DNA from: Cytobacillus depressus
GTDB taxonomy: Bacteria > Bacillota > Bacilli > Bacillales > Cytobacillaceae
Direction of reading: 5' to 3'
DNA length: 64,000 bases
Assembly (NCBI RefSeq): GCF_008923245.1
Contig: NZ_WBOS01000001.1
Location: 992,001-1,056,000 of the forward strand
The position numbers were made by a program, and so were the translations under genes. Below the pieces are notes generated by a model. It did not search any database and was not told the origin of the DNA. It was given only the letters and a program-made list of their open reading frames with translations. Each line of letters opens with the position of its first letter. Positions within the stretch are counted from its first letter, which is position 1. Shown here piece after piece: positions 19,029-28,202 of this stretch.

Positions 19029-19100
19029 CTAGACAACTCCTATTAAATAATATCGTTCACACCATAACATGCAACTATAAAAAATTGCAATACCGAAATG

Positions 19101-19114
19101 TGGAAGCGCTTTGA
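19101..19114. promoter_or_regulatory. Possible cre-like site upstream of trmB
   Basis: TGGAAGCGCTTTGA resembles the CcpA operator consensus TGWAANCGNTNWCA with two mismatches. It lies about 75 nt upstream of trmB and 100 nt before ytzH. Chance is possible. Confidence 0.25.
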
Positions 19115-19141
19115 TTACATGCCCTTGAATAAATAAAAAAG

Positions 19142-19179
19142 GGAATTCACACCCTAACAGTGAATTCCTTTTTATTTTT
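19142..19179. terminator. Bidirectional terminator upstream of ytzH
   Basis: GGAATTCAC pairs with GTGAATTCC with a T run on both sides. On the minus strand it would end ytmP transcripts after they cross ytzH antisense; on the plus strand it lies just before the ytzH ribosome binding site. Confidence 0.75.
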
Positions 19180-19210
19180 AAACCGCTTCTATAAAACGGG
19201 GAGGATGAAA

Positions 19211-19489
19211 ATGCCGATAAGTCAGCAAGATAAATTAACTTTATTAATCGATATATTAAACAATCACCAAATGGATTGTTGTGGATCTGTATCAGAATGT
19301 GAACAACTTAAAAGGCTTGTAAAATCTTTAATGGCGCATCGAGAGCTAAATCATCATGCACAACCGGTATTAGAAGAAATTTATTATTACAGCCAGCACG
19401 GTGCACAAACATCCCAATTAGACAATCATATTGAAGCTCATCAGGCCGAGCTTTCACAATGGATCACTGAAATGAATCAATTCCTCTAG
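19211..19489 (+). CDS. ytzH: YtzH-like small protein
   Basis: 92 residues, YtzH family, function unknown. Cys-containing segment NNHQMDCCGSVSECEQLKRL near residue 16, then a helical His-rich part (HRELNHHAQPVLEEIYYYSQ). ATG at 19211 lies 6 nt behind GGGGAGG; the longer frame reaches back into a terminator hairpin. The last 4 bases overlap tail to tail with ytmP on the other strand. Confidence 0.85.
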   Translation: MPISQQDKLTLLIDILNNHQMDCCGSVSECEQLKRLVKSLMAHRELNHHAQPVLEEIYYYSQHGAQTSQLDNHIEAHQAELSQWITEMNQFL

Positions 19490-20268
19490 TTTGCATAAAT
19501 GTTCTTTAAAAAATGAAGCCACTTCTCCATTTCTTGAGTACGGTGTTTATTTTTGTGCCATTGAATGGCAGTTAATGTTTGAGCAATGACATACCATTTC
19601 ATTCTGAGTAGTAAATCATCCGTTAATGACCGGCCATAGCGCTCAACCCAAGAAGCCCATTCCACCTTTGGGATATACCAATATAAAAGCATACCAAGGT
19701 CGATGGCTGGATCCGCAATCATAGCCCCATCCCAATCGATTAAAAACAGCTGGTTGTTTTCTGTAAGCAGCCAGTTGTTATGATTCACGTCGCAATGGCA
19801 AACGGTTTTTTCATCACATTGGATATTGACAAGCTCTTTTTTTAGGAAAGCTACAGAATCAATCACGATTTGCTCCTGTTTTAGCTCCCCGTCAATTTGC
19901 TCCTCTATCATACGCAATAGCATATTTGGATACAATGCGGATTTGCCCAGCCTTTTTAACATGCCAAGAAGTGGCTTTGAACTATGAATTTTCTTTAATA
20001 GTTTTGCCACTCGTTCATTATTCATTTCTGCTTGTTCAAGCTCTCTCCCATTCATCCATTGCTGGGCGGTAACGACATCACCGTTTTCGAGCCTTTTTGT
20101 CCAAACAAGCTTTGGAACGATTCCCTCAGCCGATAATACTGCGAGAAAAGGAGACGAGTTCTTTTTCAGAAATAATCTTTGCTCTTCATGCTTCGCATAA
20201 AAAGCTCTCCCTGTTTCACCACCAGCTGGGACGATCTCCCATTCTTGTCCAAATAAATGTTCCAACAT
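19486..20268 (-). CDS. ytmP: YtmP, aminoglycoside/choline-kinase-like phosphotransferase
   Basis: 260 residues with the APH/ChoK kinase fold. Catalytic loop CHCDVNHNNWLLT (HxDxxxxN, ~res 158-170) and metal-binding LIDWDGAMIADPAIDLG (DxD region). Lys in the N-terminal lobe: RLFLKKNSSPF. Similar to B. subtilis YtmP (thiamine/choline kinase-like); the real substrate is not established. Ribosome binding site AGGTGAACA. Tail-to-tail overlap with ytzH. Confidence 0.88.
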   Translation of the reverse strand: MLEHLFGQEWEIVPAGGETGRAFYAKHEEQRLFLKKNSSPFLAVLSAEGIVPKLVWTKRLENGDVVTAQQWMNGRELEQAEMNNERVAKLLKKIHSSKPLLGMLKRLGKSALYPNMLLRMIEEQIDGELKQEQIVIDSVAFLKKELVNIQCDEKTVCHCDVNHNNWLLTENNQLFLIDWDGAMIADPAIDLGMLLYWYIPKVEWASWVERYGRSLTDDLLLRMKWYVIAQTLTAIQWHKNKHRTQEMEKWLHFLKNIYAN

Positions 20269-20383
20269 TGTTCACCTGCAATATAGTAAAGCCATTTATG
20301 CAAATAGCTATTTTAGATAAAGCATAAGCCTATCGTGATGATTAACATAAAGGCTACTAACTGCTTTTTAAGCATTACAATTA

Positions 20384-20608
20384 AGAAAAGCGCAGGCGCC
20401 TTGCTCACCCTCAGGCATAGCATAAGACAAGTTGGTAGGAAGGTTGCTTTTTACCTTCATGACAACTTGGCATATGACCTCGAGGTCGACAAAAACGCGA
20501 CATCCTCTCAAAAGCTTCACTTTTGGTCGTGCGATAAGTACGCTCCCGAAGCGTTCCTTTTCCGACACTAGTACGTCCTGTACGTCGGGGGTAGGCGCTG
20601 GAGCTAGA
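20384..20608 (+). repeat. R1 mosaic repeat, copy g (with insertion module)
   Basis: AGAAAAGCGCAGGCGCC to GGCGCTGGAGCTAGA. Contains ACTTGGCATATGACCTCGAGGTCGAC, then GCGACATCCTCTCAAAAGC..., the module that interrupts the GCGAC-loop hairpin, with the right half of that hairpin missing, followed by GTAC-GTCCT-GTAC. It occupies half of the 530-bp ytmP-pulA gap. Confidence 0.85.
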
Positions 20609-20690
20609 AATTAGAAACAGAATGCGGACTAGACAGCAAGCCCGCCATTCAAATATATTTTAATCATTATTCGTATATTTAATAAAAGAA

Positions 20691-20726
20691 AAAAAGCTAT
20701 TGTTTCATCATTCTCCCAATAGCTAT
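20691..20726 (-). terminator. Terminator after pulA
   Basis: Minus strand AGCTATTG/CAATAGCT hairpin followed by TTTTTTTC. It lies ~75 nt beyond the pulA stop; between stop and hairpin is plain AT-rich sequence. Confidence 0.7.
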
Positions 20727-20798
20727 CCTTTTAAATTTTATCTCTTACGGGCTTTTTTCGTCAAGCCTATTTATTTAGGATTTCCAAACAATTAATTT

Positions 20799-22949
20799 CT
20801 AACAAACTAATACATAGGAGCTGACAGGCATTAGCTCAAGTGACTCATGTTTAATGAGTCGAACTGGAACTAAGCCAGCTTGATTATCATCAGCAAGCAT
20901 TTGCCAAACTCCTTTAGGTACCCGAAGCGTCTGCTTAACTTCAGAAGGGTTAAATAGGACAATAATCCGATTCCATTTCCCAAACTTATTAACTTCATCA
21001 AGAATAAATCCTATGACTGGATTTTCAATCGGCAAGTATGAAAAATGCTTTCGAATGAGGGCCGCATTTGAAAATCGGAAGGCTTGATGAGACTTGCGGA
21101 TTCTAATGATCCCGTTAATATAATTAACATGATTAGCATTTTTAGCTTTCCCCTCCCAATCAAGAAAGTTAATTTCATCTGGCGATCGATAGCTATTGCC
21201 GATTCCTTTTTTTGTTCGAAAGAATTCTTGCCCGCTATGCAAAAAGGGAATTCCTTGTGCAAGCAGCACCATCACAGTTGCCAAGCGGTGCTGACGCTTT
21301 TTTATTATTTCATCCTTTTCAGAAGAGCAGACTAAAATTTTATCCCATAGCGTGTGATTATCATGTGACTCTACATAATTCACAGACTGGCAGGGCGAAA
21401 GAAAAAGCCCTTTTTCCTTCTTCTCCAAGCCTATGCTGCCTGCAAGGACTTGCTTTGCAGATTCATAATAATGGACATTTCCGAGTGCATATCCTTTATC
21501 ATATAAATTAAAAGTACTGCCCTTAATTGTATCCCTGAACCAATCATTGAATTGGCCGATACCCGGAAGGCGTTTTTGATTATTAATATTTGCTTTCGCA
21601 TCCGGCGGAATGGGCGTGTTCAAATCCCATCCTTCTCCTATAATAATGGCTGATGGATCTACTGAATGGACAGTTTTCCGGACTTCATTCATTGTCTGAA
21701 TATCAAGAATGCCCATTAAATCAAAGCGGAACCCATCTACTTGATATTCACTTAGCCAATACATGACGGAATCAAGAATAAACTTCCTTGCCATCAATCG
21801 CTCAGAAGCAAAATCATTGCCAACTCCTGTTCCGTTCGAGGGAAAGCCATACTGATCATGGCGAAAAAAATAGCCAGGGACAATTTTTTCGAAGCTTGAG
21901 GTTTCCCAAATATACACATGATTATAGACGACATCCAAAATGACTCTTAACCCTTGGTTGTGAATAGCTTGAATCATAGCTTTCAATTCCATAATTCTCG
22001 CATACGGATTAGCAGGATCCGATGAATAGCTGCCCTCTGGCACGTTAAAATGAAGAGGGTTGTAGCCCCAATTATAATCATCATTTTCTCCTCTTTTATC
22101 AACGCCTGCAAAATCATGCAAAGGGAGGAACTCAATATGGGTAACCCCAAGTGCAATAGCATACGGTAATCCTGTTGTGGCACCGTCTAGTCCCTTTGTA
22201 TTTATCTCAGCTGCACCTAAGTATTTCCCTTTTTTTATCACTCCACTGTTTGGATGAATCGTAAAATCTCGAATGTGGGTTTCGTAAATGATGGCATCTG
22301 TTGGCTGTTCTAGAGGTGGAAGAGGAGGTTTTCTTGTTTTTGTTTTCTGCAAATCAATAATTACACCATACTCACCATTCATACTAACTGAATTGGCATA
22401 CGGGTCCACAGCCTCTCGCCATTCTAAATTAATACAAAGGAGAAGAGAATACCGATAATTCTCAATATCCCGCTCAATCGTAAAATACCAAACACCTTTC
22501 TTGCTTCTTATCATTTCGTGGATTTCTTGCTTCCCGCTCTCGGCAGCAATGAGATTCAGTCTGACCTTTGTTGCTGTTGGCGCCCAAACTTTAAAGCTTG
22601 TTTTCTCCTTCGAATAGGAAACACCGAGAGGACCTTCATAGAAAAATGCCTGATCGAAAGCGTCTGTTCGAATGACTGCTCCCATTTGCAAATCAGTTTT
22701 TCCGCCATATTCATCCACGACCCAATATTGGCTGCCAATCACAGGATCCGCTTCAAGCCGACAAATATACTTCATAGATTGTTCTAATGGGATGCGTGAA
22801 AGAATCTCAACCTTTGAAAATGGCTGATTATGATGATCTATCATTGAAAAAGAGGAGGAATGACCTTCATAATAGCTAAATGGAATCAAAACAGTCAAAA
22901 TTCTCATCTCATCAAGATACGCGAAAAAATGACGTTCAATAGGATTCAT
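20799..22949 (-). CDS. pulA: Type I pullulanase
   Basis: Glycoside hydrolase family 13 enzyme that cleaves alpha-1,6 bonds of pullulan, amylopectin and glycogen. 716 residues, no signal peptide, so probably cytoplasmic like B. subtilis AmyX. CBM48-like domain at ~105-200 (YSKEKTSFKVWAPTATKVRLNL). Catalytic barrel: YNWGYNPLHFNVPEGSYS (pullulanase signature), VILDVVYNHVY, nucleophile Asp in VDGFRFDLMGILD, acid Glu in IIGEGWDL, and YVESHDNHTLWD. ATG at 22949 follows GAGGAGGGAAAGACCA and lies inside the end of ytlR (14-bp overlap), implying translational coupling. Confidence 0.95.
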   Translation of the reverse strand: MNPIERHFFAYLDEMRILTVLIPFSYYEGHSSSFSMIDHHNQPFSKVEILSRIPLEQSMKYICRLEADPVIGSQYWVVDEYGGKTDLQMGAVIRTDAFDQAFFYEGPLGVSYSKEKTSFKVWAPTATKVRLNLIAAESGKQEIHEMIRSKKGVWYFTIERDIENYRYSLLLCINLEWREAVDPYANSVSMNGEYGVIIDLQKTKTRKPPLPPLEQPTDAIIYETHIRDFTIHPNSGVIKKGKYLGAAEINTKGLDGATTGLPYAIALGVTHIEFLPLHDFAGVDKRGENDDYNWGYNPLHFNVPEGSYSSDPANPYARIMELKAMIQAIHNQGLRVILDVVYNHVYIWETSSFEKIVPGYFFRHDQYGFPSNGTGVGNDFASERLMARKFILDSVMYWLSEYQVDGFRFDLMGILDIQTMNEVRKTVHSVDPSAIIIGEGWDLNTPIPPDAKANINNQKRLPGIGQFNDWFRDTIKGSTFNLYDKGYALGNVHYYESAKQVLAGSIGLEKKEKGLFLSPCQSVNYVESHDNHTLWDKILVCSSEKDEIIKKRQHRLATVMVLLAQGIPFLHSGQEFFRTKKGIGNSYRSPDEINFLDWEGKAKNANHVNYINGIIRIRKSHQAFRFSNAALIRKHFSYLPIENPVIGFILDEVNKFGKWNRIIVLFNPSEVKQTLRVPKGVWQMLADDNQAGLVPVRLIKHESLELMPVSSYVLVC

Positions 22950-23910
22950 TGGTCTTTCCCTCCTCTTCATTCATTATATTGTTCAGTAACACCGGCAGAT
23001 GCTTTTGATAGGCTGTAATTGTGACTGGAGTGGTACCGATATCTTCGCCGTCCGCATGAACACACAAAGGACGGTTAGAAGAAATATGCACACTTCTCCC
23101 TGTAAACGACGCGACCTCTTTAAATCTAGTATGGCCACCCCAAAAGACGGTTATAAAAACAAATAATAATTTTATTTTTGATAGCTGATGGACAATCGTA
23201 ATATTTAATATCCCATCAACTGGAGAAGCATGAGGAGAGATTTTCATTCCTCCTCCATAGAACGGCTGATTTGAAACAGCCACAAACCAGGCTGAACGAT
23301 AGGTGCGATCGACTCCATCAACCTTTAATGTAATGTTTGTTGGTTTATAGAAAAAGAGATTTTTTAATAAAAAATAGACGTAAACAAATTTCCCAAGAGA
23401 GAGGCGATTGAATATCCGCTTCATTTTCGATTTGTTGACTTCCTTGGCAATCAAAGCATCAAAGCCGGCACCTATATTATTAATAAAATAAAGTTCTTTT
23501 TTCTCCTCGTTCGTAATTTTGCCAATATCAACTAAGGTAGTATGATCTTCATCAGAATGTAATAGCTCCATCAGTGCCTTAGTTGGCTTTCTTGGAATAT
23601 GAAATCCTCTCGAAAAGTCATTTCCAGATCCTCCGGGAATAAAAGCAATATGAATATGAGGAAAGGAGACTGCGCCGTTCATTACTTCATGCATCGTTCC
23701 ATCCCCGCCAACGGCCACAATCACCACTTTTTTTCCTTCCGTTTTGCTTCCGATCGTTTGTACAATTTCTTTCGCGTGACCTTTATATTCAGTAAAAAAA
23801 GCCAAATAGGAAACCTGCTGTTCAAGGAGAATACTTTCAAGCTTTCTCCATACCTTTTGACAATACCCATTTTTCGCTTGAGGATTAATGATAAAATAGA
23901 TACTATTCAT
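22936..23910 (-). CDS. ytlR: Diacylglycerol/lipid kinase family protein YtlR
   Basis: 324 residues with the DAGK catalytic domain: IINPQAKNG at the N-terminus, VAVGGDGTMHEVMNG (GGDGT ATP loop, ~res 67-81), FIPGGSGNDFSRGF, FINNIGAGFDA, and C-terminal HADGED. Probably phosphorylates a lipid such as diacylglycerol; the substrate is unproven. Followed directly by pulA (overlap 14 bp) and preceded by ytlQ; the synteny supports YtlR. Confidence 0.9.
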   Translation of the reverse strand: MNSIYFIINPQAKNGYCQKVWRKLESILLEQQVSYLAFFTEYKGHAKEIVQTIGSKTEGKKVVIVAVGGDGTMHEVMNGAVSFPHIHIAFIPGGSGNDFSRGFHIPRKPTKALMELLHSDEDHTTLVDIGKITNEEKKELYFINNIGAGFDALIAKEVNKSKMKRIFNRLSLGKFVYVYFLLKNLFFYKPTNITLKVDGVDRTYRSAWFVAVSNQPFYGGGMKISPHASPVDGILNITIVHQLSKIKLLFVFITVFWGGHTRFKEVASFTGRSVHISSNRPLCVHADGEDIGTTPVTITAYQKHLPVLLNNIMNEEEGKTNESY

Positions 23911-23940
23911 AAAATCAACCTTTAATATATGATCGAGGTT

Positions 23941-24933
23941 TTAAGATTCTTCCGTTAGCTCCCACTCAAGCCTTCTTATCGATGTCGTTTGGCAGTATTG
24001 AAGCAAGGCTTGCGCCCCTTTAAGCTGATTATGCTTTAATGGGGAACGAAGATTCCTCATATTATGAAACCATTCTTCATAATTCCGTTTTTCAATGAGC
24101 TGAATATCGAAAGGAGCAGCAGGAAAATCAATATAGCCATTTCTGCATAAAACCGCTTTATAAATCGGCAAGTCAATTTCAATCATATTAAAAATTTGCT
24201 GAACAATTTTACCGGTTCGATTTAAGGCTAATAGTGGATTTAACACCTTTTTCTCCGCTCCATTGCCGCGCTTTTCCCAAAATCTTTCTTTCGAACCGAT
24301 AAAAACAGCAAGATCTTCTTCCTCAAGAAAGCTTATACACCATACACCAGTAGGGGTTACAATGATGGTTTCCAATTCAACGGGAGCCTTCTTTAACAAA
24401 AAAAGCGGCGAATATAAAACAAGAAATGTATCTGGAAAACGCTGAAGTAAATACTTTAGTTTTTCATCATAATAAAACCTTTTATCTGTAAAAGATTTTT
24501 CCGTGAGAGTGGAACTCGCCCATTTCATTTGAAAACGGAAGATTTGATCAAGAAATTGATGTTTGAGTTCTTCTTCTGTATCTGGCCGATAAGAAAAATT
24601 CGCTTGAAATTCCGAACTCTCCTCCTCTGGATCATCTTTAGCGGCGTTCTCTTCTTCTAATTCAAACAACTCTTCCTCTTCTTTTTCATTTCTTCCGAAT
24701 TTCCATAATCCCTTCAATCGATGCATCAATGGCTGCTTTCCGTCATCTAACCAATCTGGAGCTTCCTGCACGATTAGCTGAGGAGCTTGAAAGCTAGCAA
24801 AATCTTTGTCCTCCCAAGCGGTTTTTAATTTATTCCATTGTTGCTTTTTTAGTCTGACATATCGAGAAGGATATAAATAAATATCTTGTTCATATCGCGA
24901 AACATAATCTTGTAACTTAATTAACTGTCCCAT
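23941..24933 (-). CDS. ytlQ: NERD-domain-like protein YtlQ
   Basis: 330 residues. N-terminal half: Trp/Lys-rich (YVRLKKQQWNKLKTAWEDKD) and then a very acidic linker (EEEELFELEEENAAKDDPEEE). C-terminal half resembles a nuclease-related (NERD) domain: DTFLVLYSPLFLL, ETIIVTPTGVWCISFLEEE, RFWEKRGNGAEKKVLNPLLA. No membrane segment. The position between ytlR and ytlP identifies it as YtlQ; function unknown. The ribosome binding site is poor, so the exact start is uncertain. Confidence 0.75.
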   Translation of the reverse strand: MGQLIKLQDYVSRYEQDIYLYPSRYVRLKKQQWNKLKTAWEDKDFASFQAPQLIVQEAPDWLDDGKQPLMHRLKGLWKFGRNEKEEEELFELEEENAAKDDPEEESSEFQANFSYRPDTEEELKHQFLDQIFRFQMKWASSTLTEKSFTDKRFYYDEKLKYLLQRFPDTFLVLYSPLFLLKKAPVELETIIVTPTGVWCISFLEEEDLAVFIGSKERFWEKRGNGAEKKVLNPLLALNRTGKIVQQIFNMIEIDLPIYKAVLCRNGYIDFPAAPFDIQLIEKRNYEEWFHNMRNLRSPLKHNQLKGAQALLQYCQTTSIRRLEWELTEES

Positions 24934-24988
24934 TATTTATCTGTATTTACCCCTTTTTTCAAATTATTAAGCCTTTGTATATTTAATT

Positions 24989-25561
24989 TTATTCCTCACC
25001 TAATGAAAAGATTGCTTTTCTTTCATATTTTGGTGTTTTGTCTAAATGTGTTTGATATAAAACTACTTCATTAGCCATAAAAGTTAGTGGAGAATCCTTA
25101 AATGGATTGTTTTCATTTAATAAGACCGGTCGGAAAGGAGCGTCTCCAACCCATTTTCTTGCTAACGTAATATGAGGCTTAAATGGTCTTGTCTCTAATT
25201 CAAAGCCTGCTTGCGTACAAGCTGAAAAAACAATATCCCGAATCGCGGAAAGCCGCTGGTCTTTATATGTGTCAGCCCAAAATATTCTTGGTGTATCTCC
25301 TTTTCCAAAAACGCCAATCTGATTAATATGGAGAGGAAATATCTTTTGTCCAGCTAGTCCTTTCTTGACAAACTCCTCGGCAGCATGGAGCTTTTCCTCT
25401 TTTGCCGAGCCGAGAAATGCCAGCGTAATATGAAAATCTTCATGATGAACCCACCTCTGAAAGGGAAGTTTCTCTTTTAATATCGAACATTCTTCCTTTA
25501 ATTTTAGCTTTGTTTCCATAGGCAAACTAATCGCAAAGAAAAAATGTGTTTTCTTTTCCAT
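24989..25561 (-). CDS. thpR: RNA 2',3'-cyclic phosphodiesterase (YtlP)
   Basis: 190-residue 2H phosphoesterase. The two HxTx motifs are HITLAFLGS (~res 43-51) and HITLARKWV (~res 130-138), the hallmark of the LigT/ThpR family that opens 2',3'-cyclic phosphate RNA ends. ATG at 25561 follows GGAGG at 5 nt; a TTG frame 4 codons earlier covers the ribosome binding site. First gene of the apparent ytlP-ytlQ-ytlR-pulA run on the minus strand. Confidence 0.9.
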   Translation of the reverse strand: MEKKTHFFFAISLPMETKLKLKEECSILKEKLPFQRWVHHEDFHITLAFLGSAKEEKLHAAEEFVKKGLAGQKIFPLHINQIGVFGKGDTPRIFWADTYKDQRLSAIRDIVFSACTQAGFELETRPFKPHITLARKWVGDAPFRPVLLNENNPFKDSPLTFMANEVVLYQTHLDKTPKYERKAIFSLGEE

Positions 25562-25613
25562 TTGATCCTCCAATAGATTAGTGACGTGTTAACTTATTTT
25601 AGCAAATGAACAT

Positions 25614-25656
25614 AAAAAGAGACAGCTGTCCATGATTCTTAGCTGTCTCTTTTATA
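25614..25656. terminator. Terminator between dat and thpR
   Basis: AAAAGAGACAGCT/AGCTGTCTCTTTT perfect stem with a 13-nt loop. Terminates dat on the minus strand. Confidence 0.85.
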
Positions 25657-25672
25657 TTACATTTAACCTTTA

Positions 25673-26533
25673 TCAGTTATTTAAACATCCACATTCTTCT
25701 TCAATGGCTTTTTTAAATAATTCCTGGATTTGTCTCGATACAGCACCAGGTGTACCGTCTCCAACTTTTTCACCCGCGATTTCGATAATAGGCGTCACTT
25801 CGACAGTTGTGCCTGAAATGAATATTTCATCAGCTGATTTAAGCTCCTCTAAAGAGAATTCTCTCTCCTCTACAGGAATATTATTGTTTCGGCAAACTTC
25901 AAGTACTTTCTGTCTCGTAATTCCGTTCAAGATCAGATTGTCGGCTGGATGTGTAATGACCTTCCCATCTTTAATAATGGAAACATTCGATGAACTACCT
26001 TCTGTTACAATATCTCCGCGATGCTGAATTGCTTCAAAGCAGCCGGCATCTACCGCTTTTTGCTTTGCCATAATATTTCCAAGAAGGTTAAGACTTTTAA
26101 TATCGCAAAGCAGCCAGCGAATATCTTCAACTAAAATTGTATTGACGCCTTTTTCCATATTCCGGGCAGGTCTGTCAACCGATTTCGTATTAGCTACAAA
26201 GGTTTGTGCTACATCAGTCGCGGGGTAAGCATGATTTCGCGGTGCAATTCCCCTAGAGACTTGCATGTAAATGGTTCCATGCGTGAGTTGATTTTTAGAA
26301 ATTAATTCTGTAAGCATATCTTTAATTTCTTGTACAGAATATGAAATCTCCATACCGATTTTCTTTCCGCTCACCATTAAACGCTCTAAATGCTCTTTCG
26401 CTGTAAACATTTTTCCATTATACACGCGAATAACTTCGTATACTCCATCCCCAAATTGATAGCCGCGGTCTTCCATATCAATCTTTGCGTCGGAACGATT
26501 AATAAAATCTCCATTTATAATGACGTACTCCAT
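25673..26533 (-). CDS. dat: D-alanine/D-amino acid aminotransferase
   Basis: PLP fold-type IV transaminase producing D-Glu/D-Ala for the cell wall. 286 residues: EDRGYQFGDGVYEVIRVYNG, Arg-rich substrate loop, catalytic Lys in DIKSLNLLGNIMAKQKA (~res 145), EGSSSNVSIIKDGKVITHP, and ITRQKVLEVC. Unusual Cys-rich C-terminal end (EECGCLNN). The pair dat-pepV is together as in other Bacillaceae. Start is ATG 26533 after AGAGGCGATAAAT. Confidence 0.93.
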   Translation of the reverse strand: MEYVIINGDFINRSDAKIDMEDRGYQFGDGVYEVIRVYNGKMFTAKEHLERLMVSGKKIGMEISYSVQEIKDMLTELISKNQLTHGTIYMQVSRGIAPRNHAYPATDVAQTFVANTKSVDRPARNMEKGVNTILVEDIRWLLCDIKSLNLLGNIMAKQKAVDAGCFEAIQHRGDIVTEGSSSNVSIIKDGKVITHPADNLILNGITRQKVLEVCRNNNIPVEEREFSLEELKSADEIFISGTTVEVTPIIEIAGEKVGDGTPGAVSRQIQELFKKAIEEECGCLNN

Positions 26534-26588
26534 ATTTATCGCCTCTTCCCCTTCACTAACTTTGGAGCAATCTTAGCAAAAATTTCTG

Positions 26589-28004
26589 TTATTTGGCAAG
26601 CTCAAAAATCGCTTGTGCATAGATTGCCGTTGCTTTTAACATATCTTCAATGATAATATATTCATCCTTTTGGTGGGCAATATCCTCTCTTCCAGGAAAT
26701 AGAGGTCCGAAAGCCACTCCTGATTGCAAGGAACGTGCATAGGTGCCACCCCCGATAGAGAGCAGCTCAGCCTTCTCTCCTGTTTGCTCTTCATACACCT
26801 TTTTCAGCGTCTGAATTAAAAAGTCTTGCTCATCTACATGATGGGGCTTCGAGTCTGTGAAATTCTCCATTGAGAAACCTTCCTCTTTCAGAAGACTTTC
26901 AAGCTTTTCTTTTGTTTCCTCCATCTTATTTGTTACAGGGTAACGAAGATTTAGACCTAGTCTCCCACCCTCCTGCCCCGTATAGATGAGCTTCCCGACG
27001 TTAATCGTTAAATCACCTGTTATATCATCTGAATACGCAATTCCGAGCTTCTTCCCTCTAGAATCTTGCCAAAAATAATTAGATACAAATTGAAAATACT
27101 TATGTGCTTTTGAATCGATTTTTAATTGAGTTAAAAATTCAGCCATAAAAAGTCCGGCATTTTTTCCTAAATTCGGCTCCATCCCATGTGCGGAAATACC
27201 CTCGGCTTCTAAAATTAATTCCCCATTTTGCATGTAATATTTCCCTTTTATTTCATACTCCTTAAGAAAATCGGTATATTTTTGAATGATTTCAATAGAT
27301 TGCGAACGTACGTCCAAAGCGGCCTTTGCAAAATCAGGAACCATATTATATCGCCGCCCAGCTTGAAAGTGAAGAACTTCTACTTGAGCATCCTCACTAC
27401 TCAATTCTTCTGGAATTTGTACAAAGTCGAAATCCGAAATCCCCTTTTCAGCATAAATAATTGGAAAATCAGCATCTGGCGCAAAGCCCATTGCCGGCAT
27501 TTCTTCGTGCTTGAAATAATGTTCCACACATCGCCAATCACTTTCTTCATCCGTGCCAATTATCATACGCACACGGCTTTTAAGTGGAAGTCCTAGCTCT
27601 TTTACAATTTTCATTGCATAATAAGCTGCCATTGTCGGTCCTTTATCATCAATCGCACCGCGGGCATACATTTTTCCATCGCGTATTTCAGCACCGAATG
27701 GATCGCTTGACCAGCCGTCTCCTTCAGGCACTACATCGACATGGCAAAGAATCCCGACAATTTCATCCCCTTGCCCAAATTCTAAATGCCCCGCAAGATT
27801 GCCAACATTTTTTGCCGTAAATCCATCTTCCTCACCAAGCTCTAGCATAAAGTCAAGTGCTTCCTTTACTCCAAACCCTAATGGCGCATCATCTGTTGCA
27901 TGTTCTTCATCTAACACACTCTTTATTTGTAAAAGCTTTTTCGTGTCTTCTAGTAAGGCTTCTTTTCGTTTTTCAACTTCTTGTTGCCAGTTGATCATAT
28001 TCAT
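26589..28004 (-). CDS. pepV: Dipeptidase PepV
   Basis: M20 family zinc dipeptidase, cytoplasmic. 471 residues. Metal site sequence GILCHVDVVPEGDGW (His-Asp, ~res 85-99), bridging Asp in YARGAIDDKGP, catalytic Glu-Glu in GTDEESDWRC, Asp in FAPDADFPIIYAEKG, His in ISAHGMEPNLG and in FGPLFPGREDIAHQKDEY. Start at 28004 after GGAGGACTATT. It stands upstream of dat, probably cotranscribed (55-nt gap). Confidence 0.94.
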   Translation of the reverse strand: MNMINWQQEVEKRKEALLEDTKKLLQIKSVLDEEHATDDAPLGFGVKEALDFMLELGEEDGFTAKNVGNLAGHLEFGQGDEIVGILCHVDVVPEGDGWSSDPFGAEIRDGKMYARGAIDDKGPTMAAYYAMKIVKELGLPLKSRVRMIIGTDEESDWRCVEHYFKHEEMPAMGFAPDADFPIIYAEKGISDFDFVQIPEELSSEDAQVEVLHFQAGRRYNMVPDFAKAALDVRSQSIEIIQKYTDFLKEYEIKGKYYMQNGELILEAEGISAHGMEPNLGKNAGLFMAEFLTQLKIDSKAHKYFQFVSNYFWQDSRGKKLGIAYSDDITGDLTINVGKLIYTGQEGGRLGLNLRYPVTNKMEETKEKLESLLKEEGFSMENFTDSKPHHVDEQDFLIQTLKKVYEEQTGEKAELLSIGGGTYARSLQSGVAFGPLFPGREDIAHQKDEYIIIEDMLKATAIYAQAIFELAK

Positions 28005-28164
28005 AATAGTCCTCCTTTGTTTGACATGTATCGTCGTGTGAATTCTGTTTTATTATATCTCTCTTTTTATTAGAACACACTAGAGGAATTAGCGTCCTAT
28101 CATTCCTGATCGTAAGCCAAATTGAGCAAATAACAAAGGGTTTCTATATTTTGCTAGGTAACTT

Positions 28165-28198
28165 AAAAAAACTGCCCTTCAAATGAAGAACAGTTTTC
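28165..28198 (-). terminator. Terminator after M48-ankyrin gene
   Basis: Minus strand AAAACTGTTCTTC/GAAGGGCAGTTTT (with G-U pairs) then TTTAAG. Touches the stop of the gene at 28203. Confidence 0.75.
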
Positions 28199-28202
28199 CG
28201 CG

